Origin: JALHSW01 sp963720675
GTDB lineage: Bacteria; Actinomycetota; Acidimicrobiia; IMCC26256; PALSA-555
Length of the DNA stretch: 64,000 bases
Assembly (NCBI GenBank): GCA_963720675.1
Contig: CAVRGH010000003.1
Location: 186,001-250,000 of the forward strand
Reading direction: 5' to 3'
Part shown: positions 8,158 through 17,078 of the stretch, piece after piece
How positions within the stretch are numbered: position 1 is the first letter of the stretch
Layout: the number at the start of each line of letters is the position of its first letter
The notes under the pieces: model-generated
What the model was told of the DNA's origin: nothing
What the model saw: the letters and a program-made list of their open reading frames with translations, nothing else
Database searches by the model: none
Position numbers and translations under genes: made by a program

Positions 8158-9223
8158 ATGACGCCGACGACGATGCGGGCCTGGCGGGTGCACGAGTACG
8201 GCGAGCCGACCGAGGTCTTGCAGCTCGAGGAGATCCCGATCCCCGAGCCGGGCCCGGGCGAGGTGCGGGTCCGCGTCCTCGGCTTCGCGTTCAACATCAA
8301 CGACCTCGAGCGGATCAACGGCGGCAACATGATGGTGGCGCCCGAGCTGCCGTACGCGCCGGGCATGGAGTCGATGGGCATCGTCGATGCCTGTGGCCCC
8401 GGCGCCGAGGGGTGGGAAGGCAAGCGCGTCGTCGCCATCACGCTCCAGGCCTACGGCGGTTTCGCCGAGTACGCGATCTGTTCGGCGGTCTCGACGTTCG
8501 AGATGCCCGAAGCGATCCCGCTGCCCGACGCGGCGGCGCTGTTCTTCCCGTTCCACCTCGCGTGGCTCGGGCTCTTCGACCGGGCCGACCTGCAGGCCGG
8601 GGAGACCGTGCTCATCCACGCCGCCGCCGGCGGCGCCGGGTCTGCGGCGATCCAGCTCGCGGTCGAGCAGGGTGCGCACGTCATCGCCACGGTGGGGTCC
8701 GACGAGAAGATGCAGCTCTGCCGGGACCTCGGCGCGGCAGACGGTCGTCAACTATCGGGACACGCCCGAGTTCGCTCCGATCTGCCTCGAGGTGACCGGC
8801 GGCAAGGGCGTCGACGTCGTGTACGACAACGTCGGCGATGCGGTGATGGAGGAGTCGTTCAAGGCCCTCGGGTACAACGGGCGGTACCTCATGATGGGCT
8901 TCGCCTCCGACAAGACGGTCGCCGACGCGAAGTCGATCGTGCCGCGTCGGATCGCGTTGGGGAACTTCAAGCTCTGCGGTGTGATGCTCTCGTACGCCGA
9001 CGCCGAGCGGCAGGCGATGATGAAGAACCTGCTCGGGTGGAACCTGCCGTCGCACGACCTCGGTGCGGAGATCACGCGCCGCGTCGTCGAGATGGTGCAG
9101 GCCGGACGGGTGAAGGCAGTCGTCGGGCGCGTCGTGGAGTTCGAGGACGTCCCCGAGGCGATCACCGCGATGGCCAACCGGGAGACGGTGGGCCGGGTCG
9201 TGGTGAAGCTCTGGGACGACTGA
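8158..9223 (+). CDS. Zinc-binding dehydrogenase / NADPH:quinone oxidoreductase family (frameshifted)
   Basis: An MDR-superfamily oxidoreductase of about 355 residues. The N-terminal GroES-like half runs MRAWRVHEYGEP to EGWEGKRVVAI. The Rossmann half has the nucleotide loop HAAAGGAGSAAIQLA and later GKGVDVVYDNVGD. The frame breaks near 8742 within LGA(xx)TVVNYRD; an indel there joins the halves, and the second half ends at 9223. A purine-rich site (aggggggac) precedes the ATG. No structural zinc cysteines are visible, as in quinone reductases. A paralogue with the same MRAWRVH start is at 14566-15615. Confidence 0.8.
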
Positions 9224-9353
9224 TCGTCGACATCTTCGAGCGCTTCGTCGACCGGGCCCACGCGCGACGAGCGCCGCCGGTTGAGCACTTCGGGAGATCG
9301 AGCGCGTGGTGCTAGCGTCCTGCGAACTCGAGACGAGAGAACGGACACCGTGA

Positions 9354-10275
9354 TGCGCATCAGCCGGCGTTCCACCGGCCTCGGAGTGGCCGCGCTCGGC
9401 GGTCTCGCCGCCGCGGCGCTCGTCGCCGGCGGCGTCGCTCCGGTCGGCGCCGCGACCGCGACCTTCTCGGTCGGGGTCGGGCAGGGCTACACCGTGCCGG
9501 CCGGCGTGACTGCGATCGACATCGATGCCGTCCGGTGCGTCGGGCGGGTTCACCGGGCCGGCGGACCGGGGTCTCGGTGCCCGCGTGGTCGCGACCGTCT
9601 GCGTCACCCCGGGCGAGGTGCTCGACGATCGACGTCGGCGGCGAAGGCGGCGGCGTCACCAACGTCGACACGGAGCCCGGCCAGGGCGGGGTGAACGGTG
9701 GCGGCGACGGCGGTGACGGTGGCACCGGATCCACAGGTGCCGGCGGCGGTGGCGCGACCGTGGTGGCGCGGGGCACGACCCCGATCATCGTGGCCGGCGG
9801 CGGTGGTGGCGGCGCGGGCGGCAACGACCCGGGAGCCGGCAACGGCGGGAACGGGGGTCAGACCGGCACCAACGGCGCAGGACGGCGTGAACAACGCCGA
9901 CGCCCCGCCGGCCGGCGGTGGCGTCGCGGGCGGCAACGGGGGTGCCGGCGGCGCCGGCGCCGACTCGGCGGACGACGGCGAGGCGGGCACTGCCCTCCAC
10001 GGCGGCGCCGGCGGGCTCGGTGGACTCTTCGCGGGCGGTGGTGGTGGCGGCGCGGGCGTCGTCGGTGGTGGTGGCGGCGGCGGCCAGGCGGTGGACGACT
10101 CCGGGGACCCCGGCGATGGCGCCGGTGGTGGTGGCGGAGGTTCGAGCCTCGGCCCGGCCGATGGCGCGTGTTCACGACCGGGTTCCAGGCAGGCGACGGT
10201 GCGGTCGTGATGACCCCGTCCTTGACCGGCAACGCGGCGTGCCCGGTCCTGGCGACCGTGCGATTCACCGGGTAG
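9354..10275 (+). CDS. Glycine-rich secreted protein (several frameshifts)
   Basis: A signal peptide (RRSTGLGVAALGG to VAPVGA) is followed by a short beta segment, TFSVGVGQGYTVPAG, then about 200 residues dominated by Gly, Ala, Asn and Asp in GGxGG runs, and a closing segment containing a single Cys and ending in RFTG. The frame changes near 9530 (extra C), 9621 (extra G), 9878 (extra G) and 10170 (missing G); each change continues the same glycine-rich text. It resembles PE_PGRS-like or collagen-like surface proteins only in composition. It probably lies outside the cell; function unknown. It converges on the 10297 gene. Confidence 0.6.
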
Positions 10276-10296
10276 CGCGGCCCATCCGTTCCGGCG

Positions 10297-10747
10297 TCAG
10301 CCGCCGAACGCGGCGCTGATCCGGTCGAGCACCGCCTGCTCCTCGGGCTTCACGGTCTTCGCCGCCGCGGCAACCGCACGGCCGATGTTCTCGAGCCACG
10401 GCGCGGATCTCGGCGGCTTCCTCCGGCGTCACCTTCGCGAGCGCCGCGGCCGCGGCGTCGACGCCACGGATCGCGGCCTCGACGATCTCGTCGGGGGTCT
10501 TGCCGGCGTGGTCCTTCACGTCGTGGCGTGCCTCTTTGCTCTCGGCGTCCTTGCCGAGCTGCGCGATCAGCTGGTCCGCCGGGCCCTGCTCCGGCGGCTG
10601 CGCGATGGCCCGGGCGCTCGCGGCCGCCTCCTTCACCATCGAGATCGGCCCGTGCTCACCGACGGTCACCACGGCGAGCGTCACCCACAGCGGCGCTTCG
10701 CTCAACGCGCTCCACTCGTCGTCGGTGAAGGCAGATCGATCGGTCAT
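10297..10747 (-). CDS. Conserved hypothetical helical protein (frameshifted)
   Basis: About 150 residues, mostly helical and acidic, with no signal or membrane segment (DDEWSALSEAPLWVTLAV; later TPDEIVEAAIRGVDAAA). Near 10405 an extra G shifts the frame: without it the end reads AEIRAWLENIGRAVAAAAK and stops at 10297, a better match to the preceding helices than the arginine-rich alternative. It could be a TerB-like helical protein, but the residues seen do not prove that. Function unknown. Confidence 0.5.
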
Positions 10748-10785
10748 GCAAGGACTCCGTTTCGAGGCAGCGCCGAATCGTACGG

Positions 10786-11847
10786 TCAGCCGAGCACGCG
10801 GGCCGCGCCCATGGGGTGGCCCCAGATGGGCCCGATGTGCACGTCGTGACCCGAGCCACCCGACTCCAGGATGCGCGCGTTGCCGTAGTAGAGCGCGACG
10901 TGGACGCTCGCGTTGGTGCCCCAGAAGATGAGGTCACCGGGCATCACGTGGTCGAGCGGCACGTGCGGCAGCGCGGCGTACTGCGCGCCGGAGTAGTGGG
11001 GGAGCGAGACGCCGGCCGACCGGTACGCGGCCATCGTGAGGCCCGAGCAGTCGAAGTGGTCGGGACCGGCCGCGGCGTACACGTAGGTCTTGCCCATCTG
11101 GGCCTCGGCGAACGCGAGGGCCTTGGCCGCGGCGGGCCCGGGCGGAGGCAGGTTCGGGTCCCCGTCGCCGCCGTTGAGCTTGGCGTTCGCCATCGCCGCG
11201 GCCTCGGCCTGGCGGCGCGCGAGCTCGTCGGCGACGAGCTGCGCGAGCTCGCCCTGGACCTGGTTCAGCAGCTGCGTCTGCTGCGCGCTCGCCGTCTCGA
11301 GCGCGGTCTTCGTGTCCTGGATCTTCTGGCGCTCGGCGTCCGCGTCGGCCCGCGCCTTCTCGGCCGCGACGCGCTGGTCGCCGAGGGTGGCCTTGGCCTG
11401 ATCGAGGTCGTCGAGCATCCGGTTGTCGCGGTCGGCCTGGGCGCTCGCGTAGTGCTGCCGGGCTGCGAGGCGCGCCGCGTCCGAGTAGTCGAGGTCGTCG
11501 AGGGACCGACCGCTGAGCGAGCGGCGGTAGACCGACGCGCCACGGTCGTTCACCAGCGCGCGGATGCGGTCGACCTCGGCTTGGGCCGCAGCCAGCTGCG
11601 CCTGGACCCCGGCGAGGGCGGCCTCGGCCGCCTCGAGCCGGAGCTTGGCGCCGTTGTACTTCTCGCCGAGTGCGCTGACCTGCTCGTTCGTCGCCTCGAT
11701 CTGGTCCTGCAGCGCCTTGGCCTGGGCTTCCTTGTCGGCGATCGGGTCGGCCCCCGCCGGCGCGACGGCGCTCAGCGAGGAACCCACGACGAGGAGGCTC
11801 GCGAGCGCGACGAAGCCGATGTGACGCATGTTGCGGAACAAGGCCAC
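10786..11847 (-). CDS. NlpC/P60 peptidoglycan endopeptidase with coiled coil (RipA-like)
   Basis: 353 residues. A signal peptide (residues 1-33, ending VAPAGA) is followed by a long coiled coil (about 35-215, rich in Ala, Glu, Gln and Lys) and an NlpC/P60 domain at 235-353. The catalytic cysteine is in FDCSGL and the histidine in HVALYYG. These enzymes cut the D-Glu to diaminopimelate bond of the stem peptide during cell separation; the coiled coil usually inhibits the enzyme or recruits FtsEX-type partners. The start may be the first Met or the Met seven codons later (MRHIGF). Confidence 0.85.
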   Translation of the reverse strand: MALFRNMRHIGFVALASLLVVGSSLSAVAPAGADPIADKEAQAKALQDQIEATNEQVSALGEKYNGAKLRLEAAEAALAGVQAQLAAAQAEVDRIRALVNDRGASVYRRSLSGRSLDDLDYSDAARLAARQHYASAQADRDNRMLDDLDQAKATLGDQRVAAEKARADADAERQKIQDTKTALETASAQQTQLLNQVQGELAQLVADELARRQAEAAAMANAKLNGGDGDPNLPPPGPAAAKALAFAEAQMGKTYVYAAAGPDHFDCSGLTMAAYRSAGVSLPHYSGAQYAALPHVPLDHVMPGDLIFWGTNASVHVALYYGNARILESGGSGHDVHIGPIWGHPMGAARVLG

Positions 11848-11903
11848 TGAGGTTACCGGGACCCGCCGCGACCACTTCCAGCGGGCATGGGCCCGAAGCG
11901 CCC

Positions 11904-12080
11904 TCAGGAGCTCTGCTTCGCCGGTAAGGACTCGGCGAAGGCGAGGCCTGTCGGCCAGGATCTCGCCATGTTGCCGGCGATCAGGAACGCGAGGCCGCCG
12001 AACATCTTCTGCTCCCGGAGGCGCGGGTGGTCACCGAGGACCCCGCGCACACGGTCCGCGAGGGCCTCGTCGTAGGCCAC
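11904..12080 (-). pseudogene. TfoX N-terminal-domain protein, truncated
   Basis: From a GTG at 12080, 58 codons. The first 40 residues match the start of TfoX N-terminal-domain proteins (LREQKMFGGLAFLIAGNMA), but the frame then runs into unrelated residues and a stop, where the family normally continues for another 60 or so residues. It is either a genuine remnant or cut by a deletion. It lies directly downstream of the PPOX-like gene on the same strand. Confidence 0.55.
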
Positions 12081-12092
12081 GGCGTCAGCCGG

Positions 12093-12518
12093 TCATCGGT
12101 TCATCGGGTCTGCCCGACCGCAGACGTCGGGGTGAGGCGGGCGAGCAGGCGGCTGCTGGTCGATCATCGCCCGGCGGTACTCGTCCCAGTCGGCGTGCTC
12201 ACCCGAGAGCGCCTGGTAGTAGGCGACGAGCCGGTCGTTGGTCGCGTCACCGGGTTCGGTGGTGACGGGCGACAGCTCGACCGTCCCGTCGAATGCCACG
12301 TAGGACCACGCCGCCACGTCGGTGACGTGCAGGACCGCGCGCGGGTCGCGGCGCAGGTTGCGGGTCTTGGCCCGGTCGTCGGTGATCGAGATCACGAACG
12401 ATCCATCGTCGACGAGGTACACGATGTCGGACGACTGCGGCCGGCCGTCGGCGCGGATCGTGATGAGCACGCCGTTCCGGCGTTCGCCGGCCCACGTGAG
12501 GGCTGCGGTGAGGTCCAT
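12093..12518 (-). CDS. PPOX-class (pyridoxamine 5'-phosphate oxidase-like) F420/flavin enzyme
   Basis: About 140 residues. The split-barrel pattern is clear: RRNGVLITIRADGRPQSSDI, then FVISITDDRAKTRNLRRDPRAVL, and WSYVAFDGTVEL. This is the Rv1155-like group, which binds F420 or FMN. The last 20 residues depend on one base: removing a C near 12155 gives RLLARLTPTSAVGQTR with a stop at 12101, which fits the family better than the proline-rich end at 12093. Substrate unknown. Confidence 0.75.
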   Translation of the reverse strand: MDLTAALTWAGERRNGVLITIRADGRPQSSDIVYLVDDGSFVISITDDRAKTRNLRRDPRAVLHVTDVAAWSYVAFDGTVELSPVTTEPGDATNDRLVAYYQALSGEHADWDEYRRAMIDQQPPARPPHPDVCGRADPMNR

Positions 12519-12540
12519 GGCTCTCCTTCGATCAGTTCGG

Positions 12541-12747
12541 TCAGTTCGGGCGGCGCGCCGGTGGCGCGGCGGGACGGGCGGCACGGCGCGCGCGGTGCCA
12601 CGAGAACACGCCGACCAGGATGACGTTCGTGATCGCGAACGCGGTGAGCAGCGCACCGAAGATCGCCTCACCGCTGGTGAACGCGACGACGGCCAGGATC
12701 CCGAGCACGACCGCGAACGCGCCCCGGATGAGCAGCAGGCGTTGCAT
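12541..12747 (-). CDS. Small two-helix membrane protein
   Basis: 68 residues. Two hydrophobic helices (about 5-23 and 27-48) are followed by an Arg/Pro/Ala-rich basic tail. It resembles short actinobacterial membrane proteins of unknown function. It lies 22 bases upstream of the PPOX-like gene and is probably co-transcribed with it. Confidence 0.55.
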   Translation of the reverse strand: MQRLLLIRGAFAVVLGILAVVAFTSGEAIFGALLTAFAITNVILVGVFSWHRARRAARPAAPPARRPN

Positions 12748-12817
12748 GCCGCCGATGCTACGGGAGCCCCGAGCGACCCCGTCCCGACCGGCGACGGGCC
12801 GTGGGCGGGGACACCGT

Positions 12818-12823
12818 TAGGCT
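12818..12823 (+). promoter_or_regulatory. Likely -10 element of a leaderless transcript (ABC ATPase gene)
   Basis: TAGGCT ends seven bases before the GTG at 12831, with no ribosome binding site between. It supports the downstream GTG as the true start. Confidence 0.45.
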
Positions 12824-12830
12824 CGATGAC

Positions 12831-13775
12831 GTGGCAGTGGTCGAAGCCCGAGCCCTGACGAAGCGGTACGGCGAGGCTCGAGGCGTCGAGGATCTCGACT
12901 TCGACGTCGAGGCCGGCGAGATCTTCGGGTTCCTCGGCCCCAACGGCGCCGGGAAGTCCACCACCATCCGCACCTTCCTGGACTTCCAGCGGCCGTCGTC
13001 GGGCACCGCTCGGCTCCTCGGACTCGACAGCCGCCGCGACAGCGTGGAGATCCACCGGCGCACGGGCTACCTGCCCGGCGACCTCCAGCTGCTCCCGAAG
13101 CTGACCGGGCGCCACCACGTGGACGCGTTCGCGCGCGCCCGCGGTGGGGTGCGCGACGCGGCCGTCGCGGGACTCGTGGAACGATTCGACATCGAGCTGG
13201 ACCGCCCGGTGCGCGACCTGTCGAAGGGGAACCGCCAGAAGGTGGGGCTCCTGCTGGCGTTCATGCACGAGCCCGAGCTGGTGATCCTCGATGAGCCGAC
13301 GTCCGGGCTCGACCCACTGATGCAGGAGCAGTTCCAGCAGCTCGTGCGCGAGGTCGTGGAGGACGGTCGGACGGTGTTCCTCTCGTCCCATTCCCTGGAT
13401 GAGGTGCAGCGGGTCGCGACCTCGGTCGCGGTGATCCGCGAGGGTCGCCTCGTCGTGACCGACACGATCACGAACTTGCAGCTGCGGGCGCCGGTGCAGG
13501 TCTCCTTCCGGTTCGCCACGCCGGTGGATCCGGCCGTGTTCGCGCGCATCCCGGGCGTGCAGAGCGCCCGGGCCGACGGGTCGACCGTGGACCTCTCGGT
13601 CATGGGACCGGTCGACGAGGTCGTGAAGGAGGCCGCGCGCCACGAGACCGTCGAGGTCCGGGCCCGCCCGGCCGATCTCGAGGACCTCTTCCTCGGCTAC
13701 TACGCGTCGTTGGGCACGGAGCCGTCGGAGTCCACGGCATCCGAGCACGCGGCGTCCGAGGACCATGGCCGCTGA
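12831..13775 (+). CDS. ABC transporter ATP-binding protein (ABC-2 type exporter)
   Basis: About 314 residues from GTG 12831; an in-frame GTG at 12801 would add ten. It has Walker A GPNGAGKST, Q-loop region FLDFQRP, signature LSKGNRQKV, Walker B LVILDEPTSGLDP and the switch histidine in SSHSLDE. The about 80-residue C-terminal domain is typical of drug/antibiotic export ATPases (DrrA/CcmA-like). Its stop overlaps the permease start by 11 bases, so the two form one exporter. The substrate is unknown. Confidence 0.9.
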   Translation: MAVVEARALTKRYGEARGVEDLDFDVEAGEIFGFLGPNGAGKSTTIRTFLDFQRPSSGTARLLGLDSRRDSVEIHRRTGYLPGDLQLLPKLTGRHHVDAFARARGGVRDAAVAGLVERFDIELDRPVRDLSKGNRQKVGLLLAFMHEPELVILDEPTSGLDPLMQEQFQQLVREVVEDGRTVFLSSHSLDEVQRVATSVAVIREGRLVVTDTITNLQLRAPVQVSFRFATPVDPAVFARIPGVQSARADGSTVDLSVMGPVDEVVKEAARHETVEVRARPADLEDLFLGYYASLGTEPSESTASEHAASEDHGR

Positions 13776-14556
13776 GGTCGCCCGCCTCGACCTGCGCTCG
13801 CGGCGGACGAGTCTCCTCGCGTACGCGATCGGGCTCGCGCTGTACACGATCGTCGTCGTCGTGCTCTACCCGGCGTTCAAGGACGCGACGAGCCTCGACC
13901 AGACGTTGGCCGACTCGCCCGGGCTCGCCGCAGTGTTCGGCGTCAACGGATCCCTGACGAGTCCCTCGGGTTGGACGAACGCGAACCTCTACTCGAACTT
14001 CTTCCCGCTGGTGGTGCTGTTGCTGACGATCGGGTACGGCGCGTCGACCGTCGCCGGCGAGGAGGAGGCCGGGCGCCTGGACCTGGTCGTGGCCCTCCCG
14101 CTGTCGCGTCGCCGCATCCTGCTCGAGAAGGCGGCGACGATGACCGCGCAGACCGCCGTCGTGTGTGCCGCCACCTTCCTGGCGATGCTGGTCGGCCGTG
14201 CGTTCGACCTCGATCTCGACGTCTGGAACCTCGCGACCACCACGTTCGGGGTGTTCCTGCTCGGGCTGGCGTTCGGGTTCGTGGCTCTGGCCGTCGGTGG
14301 CGCGCGCGGAGAGCGGGGTGCCGCCATCGGCATCACGACGGTGCTCGCCGCGGGCGCGTATCTCCTCAGCTCCCTGGCACCCGTCGTCTCCTGGCTCGAG
14401 CCCTGGCGAGTCGTCTCACCCTTCTACTGGGCGGTCGGTGACGATCAGCTGCGCAGCGGTCTGGGGTGGGACGGCGCGCTCGTCCTCGCCGGCGTGGCGA
14501 TCGTCGCGCTCGGCGCCGCCGTCGTCGGGTTCGATCGGTCGGACCTGCGCGGCTGA
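13765..14556 (+). CDS. ABC-2 type exporter permease
   Basis: 263 residues with six hydrophobic helices (one at 19-38, a long pair around 75-100 with GEEEAGRLDLVVALPLSRRRIL between, then three more). GEEEAGRLDL..LPLSR is the coupling-helix region seen in ABC-2 permeases that pair with DrrA-type ATPases. It is translationally coupled to the ATPase upstream. A short inverted repeat (CTGAAC/GTTCAG) lies in the ten-base gap before the convergent oxidoreductase gene. Confidence 0.85.
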   Translation: MAAEVARLDLRSRRTSLLAYAIGLALYTIVVVVLYPAFKDATSLDQTLADSPGLAAVFGVNGSLTSPSGWTNANLYSNFFPLVVLLLTIGYGASTVAGEEEAGRLDLVVALPLSRRRILLEKAATMTAQTAVVCAATFLAMLVGRAFDLDLDVWNLATTTFGVFLLGLAFGFVALAVGGARGERGAAIGITTVLAAGAYLLSSLAPVVSWLEPWRVVSPFYWAVGDDQLRSGLGWDGALVLAGVAIVALGAAVVGFDRSDLRG

Positions 14557-14565
14557 ACAGCCCGT

Positions 14566-15615
14566 TCAGACGATCCGCACCACCGGCCGACCGATCGTGC
14601 GGCGGGCCGCCATGTCGGTGAGCACCCGCGGGACGTCGTCGAACCCGATGACCTGCGTCGCCGTCGTGCGGAACGTCCCGGCGTCGAGCATCGCGGCGAG
14701 GGCGCGGTTCGTCTCGGCGAACATCTCGCCCATCACGTCGGGCGGATAGCCACCCAGGGTCGCGCCCACGAGCGTCACGTTCGCCACATAGAAGTGCGGG
14801 TCGATCGGCTCGAGTCCGCCTGCGTGGCCGCAGAGCACGTGTCGACCGTCGGGCCGCAGGAGCGTGCGCAGGCGCGGCGCGTCCGGTCCTTGCACCGGGT
14901 CGACGATCACGTCGAGACCCCGATCGCCGACGAGCGCACGCACGCCCTCGACGACGTCGACCGCGGAGTGGTCGACCGTCTCGTCGGCACCGAGCTCGCG
15001 GCAGTGCTGCGCCTTCTCGGGGCTGCCGACCGCCGCGATCACCCGGGCGCCCCGCGCCTTCGCGAGCTGCACGCACGCGGACCCGAGCCCACCCGCGGCG
15101 CCGGTCACCAGCACGGTCTCGCCGGGTTGGACCTTCCCGCGTCGGACGACGACGTGGTAGCCGGTGTGCGCGGGGATGAGGAACGCCGCAGCCTCGACAT
15201 CGCTCAACACCTCCGGCGCCGGCGCGATGCTCGGCGAGATCGCGACGCCGACATCGGCGAAGCTCCCCCACGGCTGGATGCACACGCCGACGACGCGCGT
15301 GCCCAGGAGGTGCGTCAGCCCGGGCGAGGTCTCCCGCACGATCCCGACACCTTCCTGCCCCGAGATGTAGGGGTGGGGGACCGGCACGGGGTAGGTGCCG
15401 CGCGCCATCGTCACGTCGGGGAGCGCGAGCGCGGCCGCACGCATCTCCAGGATCGCGAACTCGGGCGTGACCTTGTACGGCGCCTCGTCGATCGGTACCC
15501 AGCCGCCCATGCTCATGCCCATCTCGGCGAGCCCGGCGGCGGTCGGCTCCGCCACGTCCTCGAGCACGAACACCTCGGCCGGCTCGCCGACGTCGTGGAC
15601 CCGCCAGGCGCGCAT
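14566..15615 (-). CDS. Zinc-binding dehydrogenase / quinone oxidoreductase family
   Basis: 349 residues from ATG 15615 (a GTG at 15624 would add three). An MDR fold with GroES-like N half and Rossmann loop VTGAAGGLGSACVQLA, followed by AVGSPEKAQHCRELGADETVD and RGLDVIVDPVQG. There is an unusually long insertion around residues 30-55 (Gly/Met-rich) before PDVTMARGTYP. No zinc cysteines. Intact reading frame, unlike its relative at 8158-9223. Confidence 0.85.
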   Translation of the reverse strand: MRAWRVHDVGEPAEVFVLEDVAEPTAAGLAEMGMSMGGWVPIDEAPYKVTPEFAILEMRAAALALPDVTMARGTYPVPVPHPYISGQEGVGIVRETSPGLTHLLGTRVVGVCIQPWGSFADVGVAISPSIAPAPEVLSDVEAAAFLIPAHTGYHVVVRRGKVQPGETVLVTGAAGGLGSACVQLAKARGARVIAAVGSPEKAQHCRELGADETVDHSAVDVVEGVRALVGDRGLDVIVDPVQGPDAPRLRTLLRPDGRHVLCGHAGGLEPIDPHFYVANVTLVGATLGGYPPDVMGEMFAETNRALAAMLDAGTFRTTATQVIGFDDVPRVLTDMAARRTIGRPVVRIV

Positions 15616-15631
15616 CAGCCCCACCCGTCCG

Positions 15632-15823
15632 TCATGCCGAATCGTCGTCCGCCCGCTGTTTCGGGCTCAACACGGCGATGCCGAAGCCGATGACGATCCC
15701 GCCGATGGCGGCCCAGACGATCTCCCCCGACATGAACGAGCCGCCGATCACACCGACGCCCTGGAGTCCCCACACCAGGCCGACGAGGCAGAGGACGACT
15801 CCCACGATCCGTCGCACCAACAT
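15632..15823 (-). CDS. Small two-helix membrane protein
   Basis: 63 residues: helix one at about 6-24, a short loop with GSFMSGE, helix two at about 33-50, then a charged tail. It starts at ATG 15823 and lies 16 bases upstream of the oxidoreductase gene on the same strand. Function unknown. Confidence 0.55.
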   Translation of the reverse strand: MLVRRIVGVVLCLVGLVWGLQGVGVIGGSFMSGEIVWAAIGGIVIGFGIAVLSPKQRADDDSA

Positions 15824-15980
15824 GGGGCCGCACCGTAGACGCCCCGGGTGCGCCGTCCGCGTGGATCACGTCTTGATCGGCTCTTGGACCTCGCTTGGGC
15901 GGCGTTTGGGAGCCGCCTTCGTACGGTGCAGTCGACCGAGTGCCCCGACCCCGCCAAACCCCGAAACGGGAGGTCGAACG

Positions 15981-16205
15981 ATGAAGGTCTGGATCGATCA
16001 GCGTGCGTGCATCGGCAACGGCATCTGTGCCGAGCTCGCGGAGCGGGTGTTCGCGTTCGACGGCAACCTCGCCTACGTGCGCGATGGCGACCGAGTGCTC
16101 ATGGAACGCGATGCGATCGTCGCGGTCTCGCCGGCCGACGAGGCGAGCGTGCTCGAGGCGATCGACGAGTGCCCGGCAGCCTGCATCTACGCCGAGGACA
16201 ACTAG
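15981..16205 (+). CDS. Small 3Fe-4S-type ferredoxin
   Basis: 74 residues. The cluster ligands lie in CIGNGIC near the N terminus (CX5C) and in ECPAAC near the end. This is the pattern of single-cluster ferredoxins that feed electrons to cytochromes P450 or similar oxygenases. A GGGAGG ribosome binding site precedes the ATG by about ten bases. No P450 is in the window, so its partner is elsewhere. Confidence 0.88.
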   Translation: MKVWIDQRACIGNGICAELAERVFAFDGNLAYVRDGDRVLMERDAIVAVSPADEASVLEAIDECPAACIYAEDN

Positions 16206-16209
16206 CGCC

Positions 16210-16520
16210 GTGGACGCGCAGCTTCGTCATCGCGGCGGCAGCTTCGGATCCTGCTCGTGGAGCGAGCCGCAGAGCGTCGGCGCGCTCGCGGCCGCGATGC
16301 CGATCAGCCGCCCCGCCGTGTCGCGGCACCTCCGGCTGCTGAAGGAGGCGCGACCTCGTGACCGAGGAAGCCGTCGGGACCCGCCGCATCTACCGGCTCC
16401 ACGATGAAGGGTTCGCTGCGGTCGAGCACTACCTGCGCGAAGGTCTGGGGCGATGCCATGGCGCGCTTTCGCGATCACCGCGGAGAACACGAAGCCGGCG
16501 ACAGTGGCGTGGCACGTGAT
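16210..16520 (+). pseudogene. ArsR-family regulator, frame-disrupted
   Basis: Reading through three or four indels gives a winged-helix regulator: LRILLVE, then PQSVGALAAAMPISRPAVSRHLRLLKEA (recognition helix SRPAVSRHL), then LVTEEAVGTRRIYRLHDEGFAAVEHYLRE and a Trp-containing end. Each piece is in a different frame. The probable stop at 16518-16520 overlaps the next gene's ATG. ArsR regulators paired with AHSA1/SRPBCC proteins are common in Actinobacteria. It is either a decayed gene or poorly sequenced. Confidence 0.55.
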
Positions 16521-17014
16521 GATCGAGCCGCTCCGCCTCAGCTTACGAGATCGATTGCCCGGCCGACCACGCGTTCACGACCTGGACCGAGCAGCTTCGG
16601 GAGCGTGGTGGCCTCGCGGCCACACCACGTCCGGCGATCCCGACTCCACGGTCGTGTTCGAGCCGCGCCTCGGCGGCAGGATCTTCGAGCGCACGACCGA
16701 CGGCATCGAGATCGACTGGGGTGAGATCACCCGATGGGACGCACCGAAGCGTCTCGGCTACCTCTGGCACATCGCCCGCGATCGGTCCGACGCGACGGAC
16801 GTCGAGATCACCTTCGTCGCCCTCGACGGCGACCGGACACCGCATCGACATCGTGCACACCGGGTGGGAGCGACTCGGTGCTGGTGCGCAGCAGTGGCGC
16901 GATGCGAACACTGCGGGTTGGGGAGCGCTGCTCCCAGCCTTCGGCGCCGCGTGTGTGGGTGCTGCTCCCCCTGAGCCGCCGACCTCAGGGTTGCGACCGC
17001 CGGTTCCTGGGTAG
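16519..17014 (+). pseudogene. AHSA1/SRPBCC-domain protein, frame-disrupted
   Basis: An AHSA1-like protein of about 160 residues emerges across indels near 16543, 16600 and 16845. Segments are WWPRGHTTSGDPDSTVVFEP, then RLGGRIFERTTDGIEIDWGE and YLWHIARDRSDATDVEITF, then HTGWERLGAGAQQWRDANTA. Strand order and the WGxI...P..L.Y.W pattern fit the family. It is coupled to the ArsR gene upstream. The stop is at 17014. Ligand unknown. Confidence 0.55.
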
Positions 17015-17078
17015 CATCTCCGAACCAGGTGCCCGAGCCGCGCTGTGGCGCGGTGGGCTCTTCCACTCGGAGGTGCGG

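Noticed and set aside
9224..9353. Terminator or operator after the quinone oxidoreductase gene
   Set aside because: Only short GTCGAC repeats are present, too weak to call.
14552..14575. Rho-independent terminator between the ABC permease and the oxidoreductase gene
   Set aside because: The CTGAAC/GTTCAG stem is only six bases and has no U-tract.
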